64,000 nt of DNA from Quillaja saponaria. Its lineage: Eukaryota > Streptophyta > Magnoliopsida > Fabales > Quillajaceae. The position numbers and the translations under genes were made by a program. Below the pieces are notes generated by a model. It was given only the letters and a program-made list of their open reading frames with translations. It was not told the origin of the DNA and searched no databases. Position 1 is the first letter of the stretch. Each line of letters begins with the position of its first letter. Below are positions 50,578 to 62,450 of the stretch, one piece after another. Location of the stretch: the NCBI GenBank assembly GCA_029379385.1, contig CM055608.1, positions 26,162,350 through 26,226,349 of the forward strand, given 5' to 3'.

Positions 50578-52844
50578 ATGCAGACCCCCGATGATATTCG
50601 AAAACTTCCCATCGACATCACATTTTCTCGTCTTGGAGGTAAAAGTCTTCATTTCCATCGCTGTAAATTCATTTGTTTCGTCGGAAATTTTTTCTGAATC
50701 TTGTGGATAATTCACAGCAAAACTCGGTCACTCTGCGTTTTTTTGGGACTATTATTTCTCCTTGTTTTTCAGAATTACGCCGTTTGTTAATAGTTTGAAT
50801 TTTAATTAATTCCATGGGAGTTAACATATTTCAATTTGGTAAAAAATTGAAGAGTGGTTGGTTGATCGGAAGAGGATACCAGCTGATTGGAGGAAAAAAT
50901 TGGCGGTCATAAGAGCTCGCATATCAAAGGAATTCTCGTCACTACCTAAGGATATTGATCCCTATTTCCAGACCCTGGACCTTGAAGGTTAGTTTGTACA
51001 AAACCAAAAATGGAAATTAGTTCCTTTCAATTTTGTTCAAGCTAAGCACTGAGAAATTTTTGTTGTTATTTGTTTTTATTTTATAGTTTAGTTTAGTTTA
51101 GTTTTTTTTTTTTTTTTTTTTGCAAATAAATGGGAACTTAAGGCCCTTTAGGAGATAAGCTTAATGAGAAATTTGATTGGAGGATGCCAGGATGGCTTAC
51201 AAGAAATGGGAATGGGAGCAACATGAACTGAAAGGGATACTTATAATATCTTGTGTGACCTTAGCATCATTAATCTGATTTCTGAGTTAAATGCACTACT
51301 GCTATAAATATAATGGTTGTTTGATTAATTGTCATAATGTTCACAGGAATTGGTTACGTGGAGGCAAAAAAAAAAATTGATGTTTTGCTAAAGTCAACTC
51401 CAAAAAGCCGGAATATATTTGGCCGCCTATCAGGGGCTGCTGTAAGATCATTCTCTCTCTGCCTCCTTCCCCACCCACACCCCAAAAAAAAAAAAAAAAA
51501 AAAACTCAGATAGTAGGTTGTGTTTAAATTTTTGGCAGGGTGCTTGGGAGGTGATTGTGCAATCCTTCGGGAAGGATCACATATACCTTGAGGCTGCACA
51601 AATTATGGTTCAAAATGTGAACTATGAAATGTAAGTGTCCACTCTTCCAGTTTCCTATTAGTAACTCAAGAAGAGTACTTACAAGTATTTGTTTTATATC
51701 AAAATGGTTCTTAATAAGCACTTGTTTCTTAACTGTGAAGCCCTTATCGGAAGAAACAAGTGCAAAAGATTCAGCAACAACTAGCAGAACTAGAGCGTAA
51801 GGAAGCAGATGTAAAACGAAGTGCAGCTCTCTCAGCAGCTAAATATGCTGAAGCTTGTCAGGAGCTTGGCTTACAGGTTACTGCTTATTATCCCAGGAAA
51901 CTGTATTGATTGTCAACTTGGTTTATTCTTCGGTTAGCCTTGTATGATAATGGATATAGATGAGCATTATATGTTTTTCAGGGGGGCAATGTGAGGTTAG
52001 AACTTATTGAGAAGGCAAAATCACTTCCAAGCACATTTAGCAGGATTTTGGAAGTTATGAATAGCGATATCATGTCACAGGCTATTGAGTATTATTCCAA
52101 TTTTGTCAGAGATGCTCATGCAGAAAAGGATGTAAGACATAATTTGATATTTTTATTTGTCTCGTGATCAATGCTATATGTATTATTACATAATTCTGTA
52201 AAATTGGATCCTATTGATTAATTTGCATAGAGATCAGGATTAGGATATATTATGGTTCCTTGCATACATTAATTTATATTGCAATTGTGAGTGCAGAAAT
52301 CTCCAACAGTTACTTTAACGAACTTGAGGAACATGCGTGAACATCCCCCATCCTTAGATGTTTCTGTAGGCTCTGAGATTCTTAATACTGATATCATTCA
52401 GCCAAGCAACAACGAATCAGATCATGCAAAAAATAAAAACAGATGATACTGGTAATGGTCTGGGTCCTTACGAAATAGTTAATGCCAATGACATCATACA
52501 GGCATCTTCAACCACTGAAGTTGCCAAATCTGATCAAATGCCACCAAGTAAAGATGAGAACAGCTCACACCTAGATATATCTTGGGATGTTAGTGTTGAG
52601 ACTCCCCAAGTTGATGCAATTGATGATGTCACTGCCGCAAATGCAGTGCAGGACAATCCGGCATCTATACCAGATCATTTAACTCATACAATAGCATTCA
52701 GGGACGAGAGGAGTAAGCTTTTGGAAACAGAGTACAGGAACAAGATTCTTGATGATCTATATGAGGTTGAGCTGCTAACCTACTGATATTATTGATTGGC
52801 TGATTTGATAACGAACATCGTCTCATTACATGCATACATAATAC

Positions 52845-52935
52845 AAAAATAGAGTTGGGAATGAAGAAACTTTTGTCCCTGCAATATCAAGTCCAGGAAA
52901 TTGCTTCCTTTGTCCTTCTGTGAAGTGTGAACACT
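52845..52935 (+). repeat. Partial duplicate of C53 exon 8 inside intron 7
   Basis: The phrase 'gaatgaagaaac...ctgcaa.atcaagtccagg...ttgc..cctttgtcct' at about 52,850-52,920 matches exon 8 (53,190-53,265) at roughly four bases in five. Its translation resembles 'SLQHQVQAVAPFVL' but runs into a stop. It lies about 340 bases upstream of the true exon. Confidence 0.7.
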
Positions 52936-54940
52936 GGATGTTACCACTACCATGCTAACTTATGTTATTGAAACTTTATTGCTGATACATAGATGCTTAC
53001 AAACCTACTCTCATATACTAACTTATATACATAAATCCAGACATAGGTATATATGAATGATGCAGGTGGAAACAGTAATACATCATTCAGTGAGCCGAAC
53101 ATTTTGGTGTTATTTTTAATAGGATCTAGATAATTCTTGATGTCTGTATTGATGTTGTGCTATCAGATCTAAGCCTTTTTAAATCAACGATTGGTGGAGT
53201 TAAGGAGTGAAGAAACTCTCTCTCTGCAACATCAAGTCCAGGCTGTTGCACCCTTTGTCCTGCAGCAGTATCCTCCAGACGCCATTGAAACCATGCTACC
53301 TGATGTTTCCTTGGCAATTTCATTACTGACAAATAGGAAAACAAGGGACTTGATTATGATCCTCAACTCTAAAAGGTGCTGTATTAAACCAGATTCCCTT
53401 CAGTTGAATGTCATAAGTTTTCTATTTAAATTTTAAAAAAAAATCTTCATGGAACTCGAATATAGTTTATCTAAGGTTATTTTGCTCATGTGTGGTAGTT
53501 GTCTAGTGTTTGTTTGTGCTTCTTTCCCCTTCCTTTCTTTCTCTTCTATAAAATTAAAAGGTTTTGCATGTAAAGTGCATAATTATGGAAACCCTAAATA
53601 TCAGTTTTTCATATTTTACATAACATCAGTAGATAATTAGATAAAAATAAGATTCAGATAATCATAAGAAAAGAAAATGTAATTTAGGGATTATTCATGC
53701 TGAAGTTTTTTATTTTTTGAAGAAAACTGAAGATGCCTTTTTTTTTTTTTTGGGGGGGAGGGGGGAGATCGGTGGGTGGATGGAATTTGTGATTGGGACT
53801 TTCTCCTTTTTGGGCTACAAGGTTGGTTGTCATAACCATTAATCAGTTAATTTAAATATTTAATACAAAAGATGATGTTGTGTTGCTCAATTCAGCAAAT
53901 TGTCATTGTTTAAAGCACAAGTGAGCCAATTTTCACATTTTTAAGAACATTTTAGTAATGAGTTCATATGAAACTTTATATGTGGGGTAGGTTAGTTTAG
54001 TCTAAATTTATTTTGTTTGATTCACAAAAGCAGTAGAAGAGAAACTACCATAACTAAAAATAACTAACCTGGTAGTTTCTTAAATATTTCATTTCTTGAG
54101 AGGTCTCTAACCATTTTTTCTATCTCCTCTAGAATCTGAATTCATTCTTCTTTCTCATATATAGACAACTGAAAACAGTATTTACTTCTTCTTGGACTCT
54201 TTAGCTGCTGCAGCACAGCCCCTTATTTATTCAGGTGCGGTAAAATGTTTTAGCCCTAGTTGGTGCGGTGTTCATGAATGGTTGAGAAGTAAGAGTGAAT
54301 GTATTAATTGATTTGTTCATTTAAATAATGTTTGTGTTAGCATAGAGTATTTTTTCTTTCTTTCTTTCTGGTAGTAGTCATAATTTGAGGAACAGTGAGG
54401 TAATTACTAGGTTTAAAAAGATTGAAAGACTAGTGGGGTAAAAGAATGAAAATATGTACTTGTATAACCTTCCCCTCTGCCACGTACTTGCTTAGCATGT
54501 TGAATATATTTTTCTCATACATTTGTTCTTCCTTTCAATTTCATTTTTACCCCTTTAAATTTAAAGTTTTCCCTTTCTCTTAATCTTTTTTTTGGGTAAG
54601 CATGTTAGTTCGTTCACAACTTTCTCATCCCAATCAAGATGGATTCTCTGACCAACAGTTTGCTTGAATGATTTACTATTCTGCTATAAGTATTATCCTA
54701 TCATCCAAGATCTTTATGTGTTATTGCTTGACTCTGATGTTTTCATGAATTTCAGATTTCTAGACAGGCTGGTTAATTCATTGGAGGAAAAGAGGCATCA
54801 TGAAGTGAAGTTGAAAGAGGGATTGAAGGACCTGGCTTTCAAACGTATGGAGTTGCACAACTCCTTATCTTCTTTCTGGCCAAAGCAAGTGAGTTTGCTC
54901 TTGATTTAATAAATTATGTTCCTAGTTCCAGATATCTTTA

Positions 54941-55165
54941 GGGCTCGTTTGGCATATCGTATAGAATTATACAATGTATTAGGTTGTATAGTTATTCAAT
55001 TATTATACTGTTGTTTATCATTCCCTTCCCCACTATACAGCTTTATAATATAAGAGGGGGTCAACAATACAAGTCTATACTATCATGTTGTTGCTTAAAG
55101 TTGTATAAGAGCCAACTGGATAGTTTTATACTATCTTGTTATCCTTATACGATGTGCCAAAGCCG
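54941..55165. mobile_element. Tourist-type MITE in C53 intron 9
   Basis: The 225-bp segment has inverted ends (gggctcgtttggcatatcgtata and, reverse complement, cggctttggcacatcgtata). TTA flanks it on both sides (54,938-54,940 and 55,166-55,168). Length, ends and TTA duplication fit PIF/Harbinger MITEs. Confidence 0.75.
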
Positions 55166-55797
55166 TTATTTCTTATTGCAGTAAGGGTTTTATATGGTGT
55201 GCTCTCATATTTCAAGTACCATCACTGTTAAGTTATTTTTTGGCGAACTTCCCCAAGATTTTCCCTGCAAACAATAAGGAATCCAAATTGGTTCAAACAC
55301 CAAACATCCAACTCTTAAAGATTGATTAGAACCAGTATGTTAAGTCCATTGGTCACTCTTCTTCTGGTTGGACTTGCAATTTGAGACTAATAAATGTGTT
55401 CATCTCTGATTAGTAATCTTGATCTGTCTCATCCTTTGCCCCCATTTTTCAAGATGATCACCCAATTGGAAACCTATGTGTTTTCCATGAATTTGTATGA
55501 GTTGTCAATTCATTGTCTTGGAACTTGACACCCATGTCTCCCTGATAAGTATTGTATGACATGGAACACGGGCATGAAAAATAAGATACAAGAAAAGAAC
55601 ACGGATATATAAGCATAACAAAGTGTGGTTTTTACTCAATTTGACCCCTTAGGATCAAATTGCAGGAAGCAGCTCTTGCAAAAACTAGGGAGCTGAAGAA
55701 GCTGTGTGAGAGTACACTTTCATCCATGTTTGATGGAAGACCTGTTAATATTATCGGAGAGATCAACACACTGTTGACCAGCGGCCTTGGTGCATGA

Positions 55798-57016
55798 CAA
55801 TGAATCCTTCCGGTTGGAAAGTCTTTTGGGTTAAAGCCTTTCTTTCCCTTATGTTTTTATCTTAATTGCCCATTTTGTATAAAGGAAGATTTCCCTATGC
55901 TAAAGATACTGGGTTAGAATTGTCACAAGTAAAATTGTGAAGTCAGATGGTTGTGGAACTAAAAAAATGACTTTAGATACTGCCCCTTGTCGTCTTCATG
56001 ATTATTTACTGCAGAAGTTGAAATCTTGTTGATGGTATCCACAAGCATATTGGCTGAGAACAGACAACTGTCTTTTTCTTTTGAGAATTAACTCTATGCT
56101 TGTGTGTATTCTTAAAAACTAGTTTTCTATATTATAAGGGTGTTGTACAGATCACGAAATGGTGTTAATAGGTCTTTTTCTTTTGATAATTAACTCTATG
56201 CTTGTGTATATTCTTAAAAACAAGTTTTCTGTATTATAAGGGTGCTGTACAAATCACTAAAATGGTGATAGGTTCGTCTTCAAGACTATGCTCTGCATCA
56301 AGTTGAAATGACACAGTATTATGCATAAGCCTAGCGTTCAGTAAGCAATAGGCATACTGCTCGTTGTTTACTACTAATGCTTTGTGATACACACTATAAC
56401 TCTAAAATGAGTTCATTTAATCTGTTGAGTAGTATACCTCTTAAGTAAATTACAACATAATAATACTGATGTCATGTAGCATACCCCATAGTGGAGGGTG
56501 ACTAACTGAGTATGGTACATATGATACTTGTTCTAATTATTTTTAGGACATTCTTTACTTATTGCATTGTCATTTAGTTTACTGAGAATGACTTAGTTGT
56601 GTGTGGGATTTTCTAGTTTCCTCTAATTTCTTCGTAAAAGTGGACTTGCAATAAAAAATATTCTCCCCCATTGCTCTTGATCAATAGTTTATGATTAAAA
56701 ACTTACGTTTCATTACCAAACGGACCACGATAAGCCAAATTCCAAGAAGAGAGCAAATAAGGAACCTCCTTGATCAATCTTGGTTAAAGATTTAGACTAT
56801 CCCTTACATTTCCATAGGTGGAAAAGAGGAGCTGCATGTATGAATTCTAAACCTTGATTCTTAATGATGGAATCTTATACTTGGGGCACACAAAGCAACT
56901 ACAAAGAACCATGCCTGAAGAACATCAAGACAGACGTTATGGTACTCTTTTTGTTAAGCTTCTTAAACAGAAGATCCTACTACTATTTTCAGTCAACGAG
57001 TGTCGACATCAGACAT
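55798..57016. other. Convergent intergenic region between C53 and SRF2
   Basis: Besides the 102-bp tandem duplication it should hold both 3' untranslated regions. The overlapping plus-strand frames at 56,854-57,061 are antisense to SRF2's last exon or low-information, and are not supported as genes. Confidence 0.5.
56070..56273 (+). repeat. Tandem duplication, two units of about 102 bp
   Basis: Units 56,070-56,171 and 56,172-56,273 both begin gtctttttcttttga and share 'aattaactctatgcttgtgt', 'attcttaaaaac' and 'tattataagggtg' with about ten differences. They lie in the convergent space downstream of C53. Confidence 0.8.
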
Positions 57017-60000
57017 TTAATGGCTCAATGTTGGAGAAACCATAAAACGGGTGTTGGTTGAACGGAATGATCTTTCCAGTGGATCGAGTTCATTACCGTC
57101 AGCTGCACCAATTTTTGCCATAATGAACTTTTGTTGCAAAGTTATAAGAGATACCACAATATCAGACATTGGCGGTCGGAATTGCATCAGAGGCTGTTCA
57201 AGTTTCATCCAATAACGAGAGAAATAAGTTAATAATTTGAAAAGCTAAGGTTTTCATGACTAAAACAGAGCAATTTTGAGAGTCAGAACCGATATATTGA
57301 AATCAAGTTTCTATTTACATCTAACTGCATATTATGAATTTAGTTCTTGTTGCCATTGAAAATATTCTTATGTTGATCTGATTATAATCTGGAAAACATG
57401 CATGTGTTTTAGGTATAAATGTAAATATTATGTATGTTACAAATTGCAATACCTGTACACAGAGGGAGATGATATCAGCAAAACGAGAGAGAGCCTTGGG
57501 TGAGAAAGTCCTTCTGATGCCCGGATCAACCATATCTTCCAAGCTATTCTTATCATGAAGCCTAGAAGAAGCCCACTTTACTAGAGATTTCTCTTGTCTT
57601 GGCCTTGAACTGTGTTGATGAAACGGAACGGAATCCATAAACTCTCTTTTTTAAAGAAGAAAAAGCTAAAAGAATGTTCAAATATAAAGAAGACAGTATA
57701 AAAACCATACTCATCGAATGGTTTCCTCCCTGTAAGCAGCTCCAAAAGCAACACGCCAAAGGCATAGATGTCGGTCTTCGTGTTGTCAATCCCAGGTTGG
57801 CCATGTTCAGGTGCAACGTAGCCAGTGTTGGCAATAGCAATCTCTGAAGCCTGTTTACAACACTTATCAAATAAAGTGGATAACCCTGTGTTATATTCTA
57901 TGTAAAATACAGTTAATACTTGCATACACATTTGGGGGAATTAATTAAACATTGTTGTCTGGATGATTTTGCCTTCACTAGATTTCCAATTGAAATCTAA
58001 GTACCTTTACCTTCAAGAGAACCTATCGAATGAAACCTATAACTTAAAAGAATACTTGCAAATTTTGGTTCCCTGGTTACTCTTCATGCATAATTGGCTG
58101 CTCATTTTTAGGGGGAAATCCGTATCCCAGGTTTTAGGAGACTGACTATTTCCTGTAACTTGCTGCTCAAGTCATTTGCAGCTAAGATAATACGAACAAA
58201 GAAACCTTCATTACAAGAAGTCAATTCCAAAATGAAAATGAACATAGTACTTACTTTTGTTTTAACTTTGTTGCTTGTTAGTGGTCTCAAAACAGCTATC
58301 CCACAGTCGCAGACACGAGGCACCAAATCTTCATCAAGAAAGATATTGGCAGCTTTTAAGTTGCTATGGGCAACAGGAGGTGAGAATGTAGAGTGCATAT
58401 AGCTGGAAACATCATTTGCATATTGTAGACTGTTAGGACTCCAGGTTAATAATTAGTAGAGAAAAGTAATGGTGAGAAGCATCACCACTATTTTTTTTGC
58501 TTCATTGAAGAGGCATTTATTACTTGACAGCCCAGAATGCAGACATGCAAAATGTAATAAAATAACTACTCATAGCTCATGATATAGAAGTAATTTATTC
58601 TCGAAATAAATGTTTGGCTCCCAATATGGATTACGTGACCTCAGGAGTGCATTGAACTTTTTGGGTGATAATACAAAACTTACTCTAACGCCTGAGCAAT
58701 ACCAAGGGCAATCTGAAGACGCAGGCCCCATGACATTGGCTTGTATGCTTCACCATGAAGAGCATCATCTAAAGATAAATTCCGAACATACTCGTAAACA
58801 ATGAGATGTTGTCCATGCTCTGCACAGTAACCAGTAAGTTTAACAATGTTTGGGTGCCTTAGACGGCAAGCAATGCCAATAACATCCAAGAACTGTTCTT
58901 CTTCATTGAAAGACAGGCCCACCATGGTGATATTCTTCACAGCCAAAATCTTTAAAAGAGAATAACAAGAAGATTAAATCCAAAGAATCTGACACCTTAT
59001 ATGAATTTGAAGATTAAGGTTAAGAATGTACTTTTCCATCTGGAAACTCAGCTTTGTAAACAGGCCCAAGAGATCCTTCTCCTAGAAGGTTCTCTTCACT
59101 GAAGCTGTTTGTAGCTGACTGAAGCTCTGCCACCGTATAAACTTTTATTCTTGCAGGAAATCTGCATCTTCTGGAGAAACTTCGTCTTCTTGACGTTCTT
59201 TCAGTTCTCCCTAAATGATAGGGGGATATATGGGGTGGTCTACCAATGGAATGGCGGATAGGACCAAGAATAGGAGCAGAATTAAAAGGCAGGATTTGTG
59301 GGCTCTCTTCTCCTGGTGCAGTGGAAGAACATTCTATCACCAGATAAAGAAAACTATCAGTTGGACTGCATTATTGATATTCCATAGAGAAAACTATGAA
59401 ATACATTATTAAGCTGAATCATCAAAATAAATACAAATAAAGAGAAACATGGAATTAGAAAAATTAAATTTTTATGAAACTTCAGGTTTTCAGCTCCCAC
59501 AAGTGGCATACAAACATAACAATCATAGAACACTTCAAACTCCAGTTCAATTGGAAACATAAAACTAAATACTTGTGATTAAATTGAGCATACATTACAT
59601 AATTTTGACCAAATTTCATTCTAAGAAGAATCCAGTTATGGTAACATCAATCCTAGTTGTCCACAATCCATGTTCCGTCCCTGTCAGTAAGAGTTTATAT
59701 GTATTTGTCTCCCCATTAGTTACCTATAGCTGTACTGATGGGAACAGATTGCATTGAGCTATCACTGCTTCCATAGCTGTTGAGCTTGTCCGTTCGCAAT
59801 TGTTTTATGCGAATTGCAACGAAGAGTGCTACACCTGTTGCCAATAGAGTTCCTCCACCAACCAGAAAAGCTATTCCTCCAGGACTCATACTTCTCTTGT
59901 GTCTACTTACATTTGGGGATGGGTAGTTCTCAATGGCACTTGACTGAGTTGTTGGCGGACCAGTAATATTTTGCTCAATTGGTACAGTTTCCAATGGAAA

Positions 60001-62450
60001 ATCCCAGGGAGGAGAGTTGTCTACTGCATGGAATTTGTTTCCACCAATCCTGATAGAACGTAAAAAGAAAAATTAATGTCTAGTTTTCATTTGGTGCTTG
60101 ATGCAGCAAAACTAAAGGTAAAAACAACTGTGAATATTGTCAACTGACCATAAATTTGGTATGGACTGAAAATGCTTTGGAATAACGCCACTAAAAATAT
60201 TCTCTTGAATGTTCCTGACAACAGAGATATGTGAATAAACGACAACAGAGATATGTGAATAAACAAGCAAAGGAACAGGTCCTGTAAAGGAGGAAAAGGC
60301 ATTATATTCTGCAAATTCTATAGAGAACCTACAAGTCAGTCAGTGGAAGTTCAGCTAGGTATATGACTGCTCCAGTGAATTTGTTATTCTGCAAGAACCT
60401 GACATATAAAAAGTGACTTTAGCTTGAGAACACTGATGAGCACGAGGTCAGACATAAATGATGTTTTGTTGCCTTCCAGTAAAAAAAATAATGAAATAAA
60501 GAACTCACAATCGAGTGAGATTTGTCAAGGAAGCAAATGAACTGGGTAGATCTCCCGTGAAATTATTGTATGAAAGATCCCTGCATGAAGGAGTAATCAA
60601 TTTGGAAGGTGCCATGTATTGGGTTCTGATAATAACCATCTCTTAACTAGATTAAAAAAGTTCCATCTCTTGACTATAAGTAGGCAAATGCCGCAAATCC
60701 TTTTGCTATGGCGCTTTCATTTAGACACTTCTTTCATAGAAGATGCCAAAAAGGAAGGTTAAATTATAAGTTATTGAAATACATTATAATGTGTGACTCA
60801 TTCTTATTTCGTGAATATCTTTTGCTACTTGTATAGGAAGCATAGCCAATGACAAGGACCGAAACATATGCATCATTTCTCACAGAAAACCCAAGTTAAG
60901 CACATTTACACTTGTTTGTGGTTCAAGATATACGGAACCATTAAAACTCCTAAAGATCACTGTTGTTCATGCCTTATTGCTTCAATTCTGATGCAATATT
61001 AAAAGATTCTAGTGAAAAAATAACATACATCTCTCTTAGATTATCTAAGCCAGAAAACAAGTTTCCAATGGGTCCAGATAACAAATTGTGGCTGAGATTC
61101 CTGCAAGAAAAATAACCTTGAGCATATGATAGACTCTGAAACTGAATTATTAAACTGTAGTATAAGGAACGTGTAACTCACAAATGGCGGAGATTTTTCA
61201 TCATCGGTAATGAGTAGGGAATGTTTTGGCTCAAGTAGTTGAAAGCCATATTTCTACAATCATCAATGATCAGAACATAACACGGTATCTGTAAGTTGGA
61301 TTATAAAAATTGTTTAGGCATACAAGACCAAAAGTGAAGAAAAATTGTGTCTTACATATGTGTGGCATTAGAGGGTAAGTTGTAAGGTATCTGACCCCAG
61401 ATGTTATTAGAGCTGACATCCCTGAAGAAGAAACCAAATTAGGGTACAATGTAAATTGGGAATCTTCCATTAGTGTCTTGATAACAGCTTAAAAAGCATC
61501 ACTTGAAACAAACATAATTTCTTACAGTTGCTTCAAATCATGAAGATTATTGAGCTTATCTCCGAGATAGCCTGTCAGGTTTAATCCTTGAATGTTACTG
61601 CAACAGGAAAGAGAACAGGTAATGTTTTCTCAATGTGGAAATATAATAAACAAATACAATACATGGTATGTGAATCTATGTGCTTTACAGGTGAAAAACT
61701 GAAGACCCAGAACATGCCACTCCAGTCCATGATTCCTCACAAGGATCACCACCATCCAATCTCCATCCTTTGAGCTCTGGTGGGTGGTTCAGGGTCCTAT
61801 AGATATCTTGAAGAACTGCTACTGTGAAAAGCATAAGATGTAAAGTATCAGCAGAAATATACTGAGCTCGATTTTGTGTATCTGACGGTGTACCCATAAG
61901 CAAGCAGAACTTTTTCTTGGGTGAAATGTACACATACATTAAGTGGATATTATTTGATTAACACCTAATTGCTTCCTAACTCTCCTGTATGTTAGATGCA
62001 AAACCGCTGTTATTTACTTTCCCTCCAATTTAACTTCCTAAATCCCCGATAAATTTTCCTTCCTTATTGTCTGTTTGGTTTCTGAGAAAACCGATCAAGG
62101 GAGAGAATTCTTTTTTTCAAAGAGAAGTTCCCAATCTCAATTATTTTAGATATAGTTTTGGAAGTGATAAGAATCTCGATTTTCTTTTCTACTAGACAGT
62201 GACAATTCGAGCTAACATTCTTGCATGTTCTCAGAAATCAAACACATATTCTAATCAGTGATCTTCACTAAACACACAACTGTGCGATTGAAGTAAAATC
62301 CACAGGTGGCAAGAAATGCAAGAATTGAAGAAACAACAATTTAACGAATTACATACCATCAAGGGGATTGGTAAATGCCGAAGCCCGCAGAAACAGAATT
62401 GCGGAGAAGACAATTACAATCAGATGCAAATACCCGTACTCTCTAACCAT
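57017..62450 (-). CDS. SRF2: STRUBBELIG-family LRR receptor kinase (SRF2-like), predicted pseudokinase
   Basis: Sixteen minus-strand exons: 62,450-62,357; 61,821-61,689; 61,597-61,526; 61,421-61,356; 61,253-61,182; 61,100-61,029; 60,580-60,509; 60,398-60,333; 60,214-60,149; 60,049-59,724; 59,333-59,032; 58,949-58,684; 58,402-58,255; 57,850-57,711; 57,609-57,453; 57,193-57,017. Phases join without a break into 742 residues. Order: signal peptide ([20 protein letters not shown]), SUB domain with '[19 protein letters not shown]', leucine-rich repeats of 22 or 24 residues on single 66- or 72-base exons, Pro/Ser-rich stretch, membrane span at about 296-317, kinase-like domain. Gly loop [11 protein letters not shown] and Lys452 (ILAVK) are present, but HRDLK is HSNLK (Asn550 for the catalytic Asp) and DFG is DCG (568-570), as in the largely inactive SRF family. 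SUB relatives act in cell-surface signalling in morphogenesis. The SRF2 name rests on its C53 neighbour and is less sure than the family. Confidence 0.93.
60217..60264 (-). repeat. Perfect 24-bp tandem duplication at an SRF2 splice acceptor
   Basis: gacaacagagatatgtgaat plus aaac occurs twice head to tail (60,217-60,240 and 60,241-60,264), ending two bases from the exon 9 acceptor AG. The duplication therefore copies the polypyrimidine region of the acceptor but not the AG itself. Confidence 0.92.

Larger units (their letters stand above)
50578..55797 (+). pseudogene. C53: C53 / CDK5RAP3-like protein gene with two disabling lesions
   Basis: Exons: 50,578-50,638; 50,853-50,987; 51,347-51,441; 51,539-51,630; 51,741-51,876; 51,982-52,131; 52,297-52,765; 53,167-53,375; 54,756-54,888; 55,666-55,797, all GT/AG. 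Translation starts MQTPDDIRKLPIDITFSRLG and includes 'EWLVDRKRIPADWRK', 'GIGYVEAKK', '[15 protein letters not shown]', '[29 protein letters not shown]', 'GLGPYEIVNA', 'LSLQHQVQAV', 'LLTNRKTRDLIMILNSKRFLDRLV' and '[16 protein letters not shown]'. C53 acts with UFL1 and DDRGK1 in UFMylation and as an ER-phagy receptor. Exon 7 shifts frame near 52,430-52,445 (its 469 bases are one more than a multiple of three). Exon 8 opens ATC TAA GCC (stop 53,170-53,172) where homologues have Lys. Full length would be about 545 residues, normal for the family. It could be a pseudogene, or two sequence errors in a real gene. Confidence 0.85.

Noticed and set aside
57321..59340. Separate short kinase-like frames as individual genes
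   Set aside because: Splice sites and phases join them into one SRF2 reading frame.
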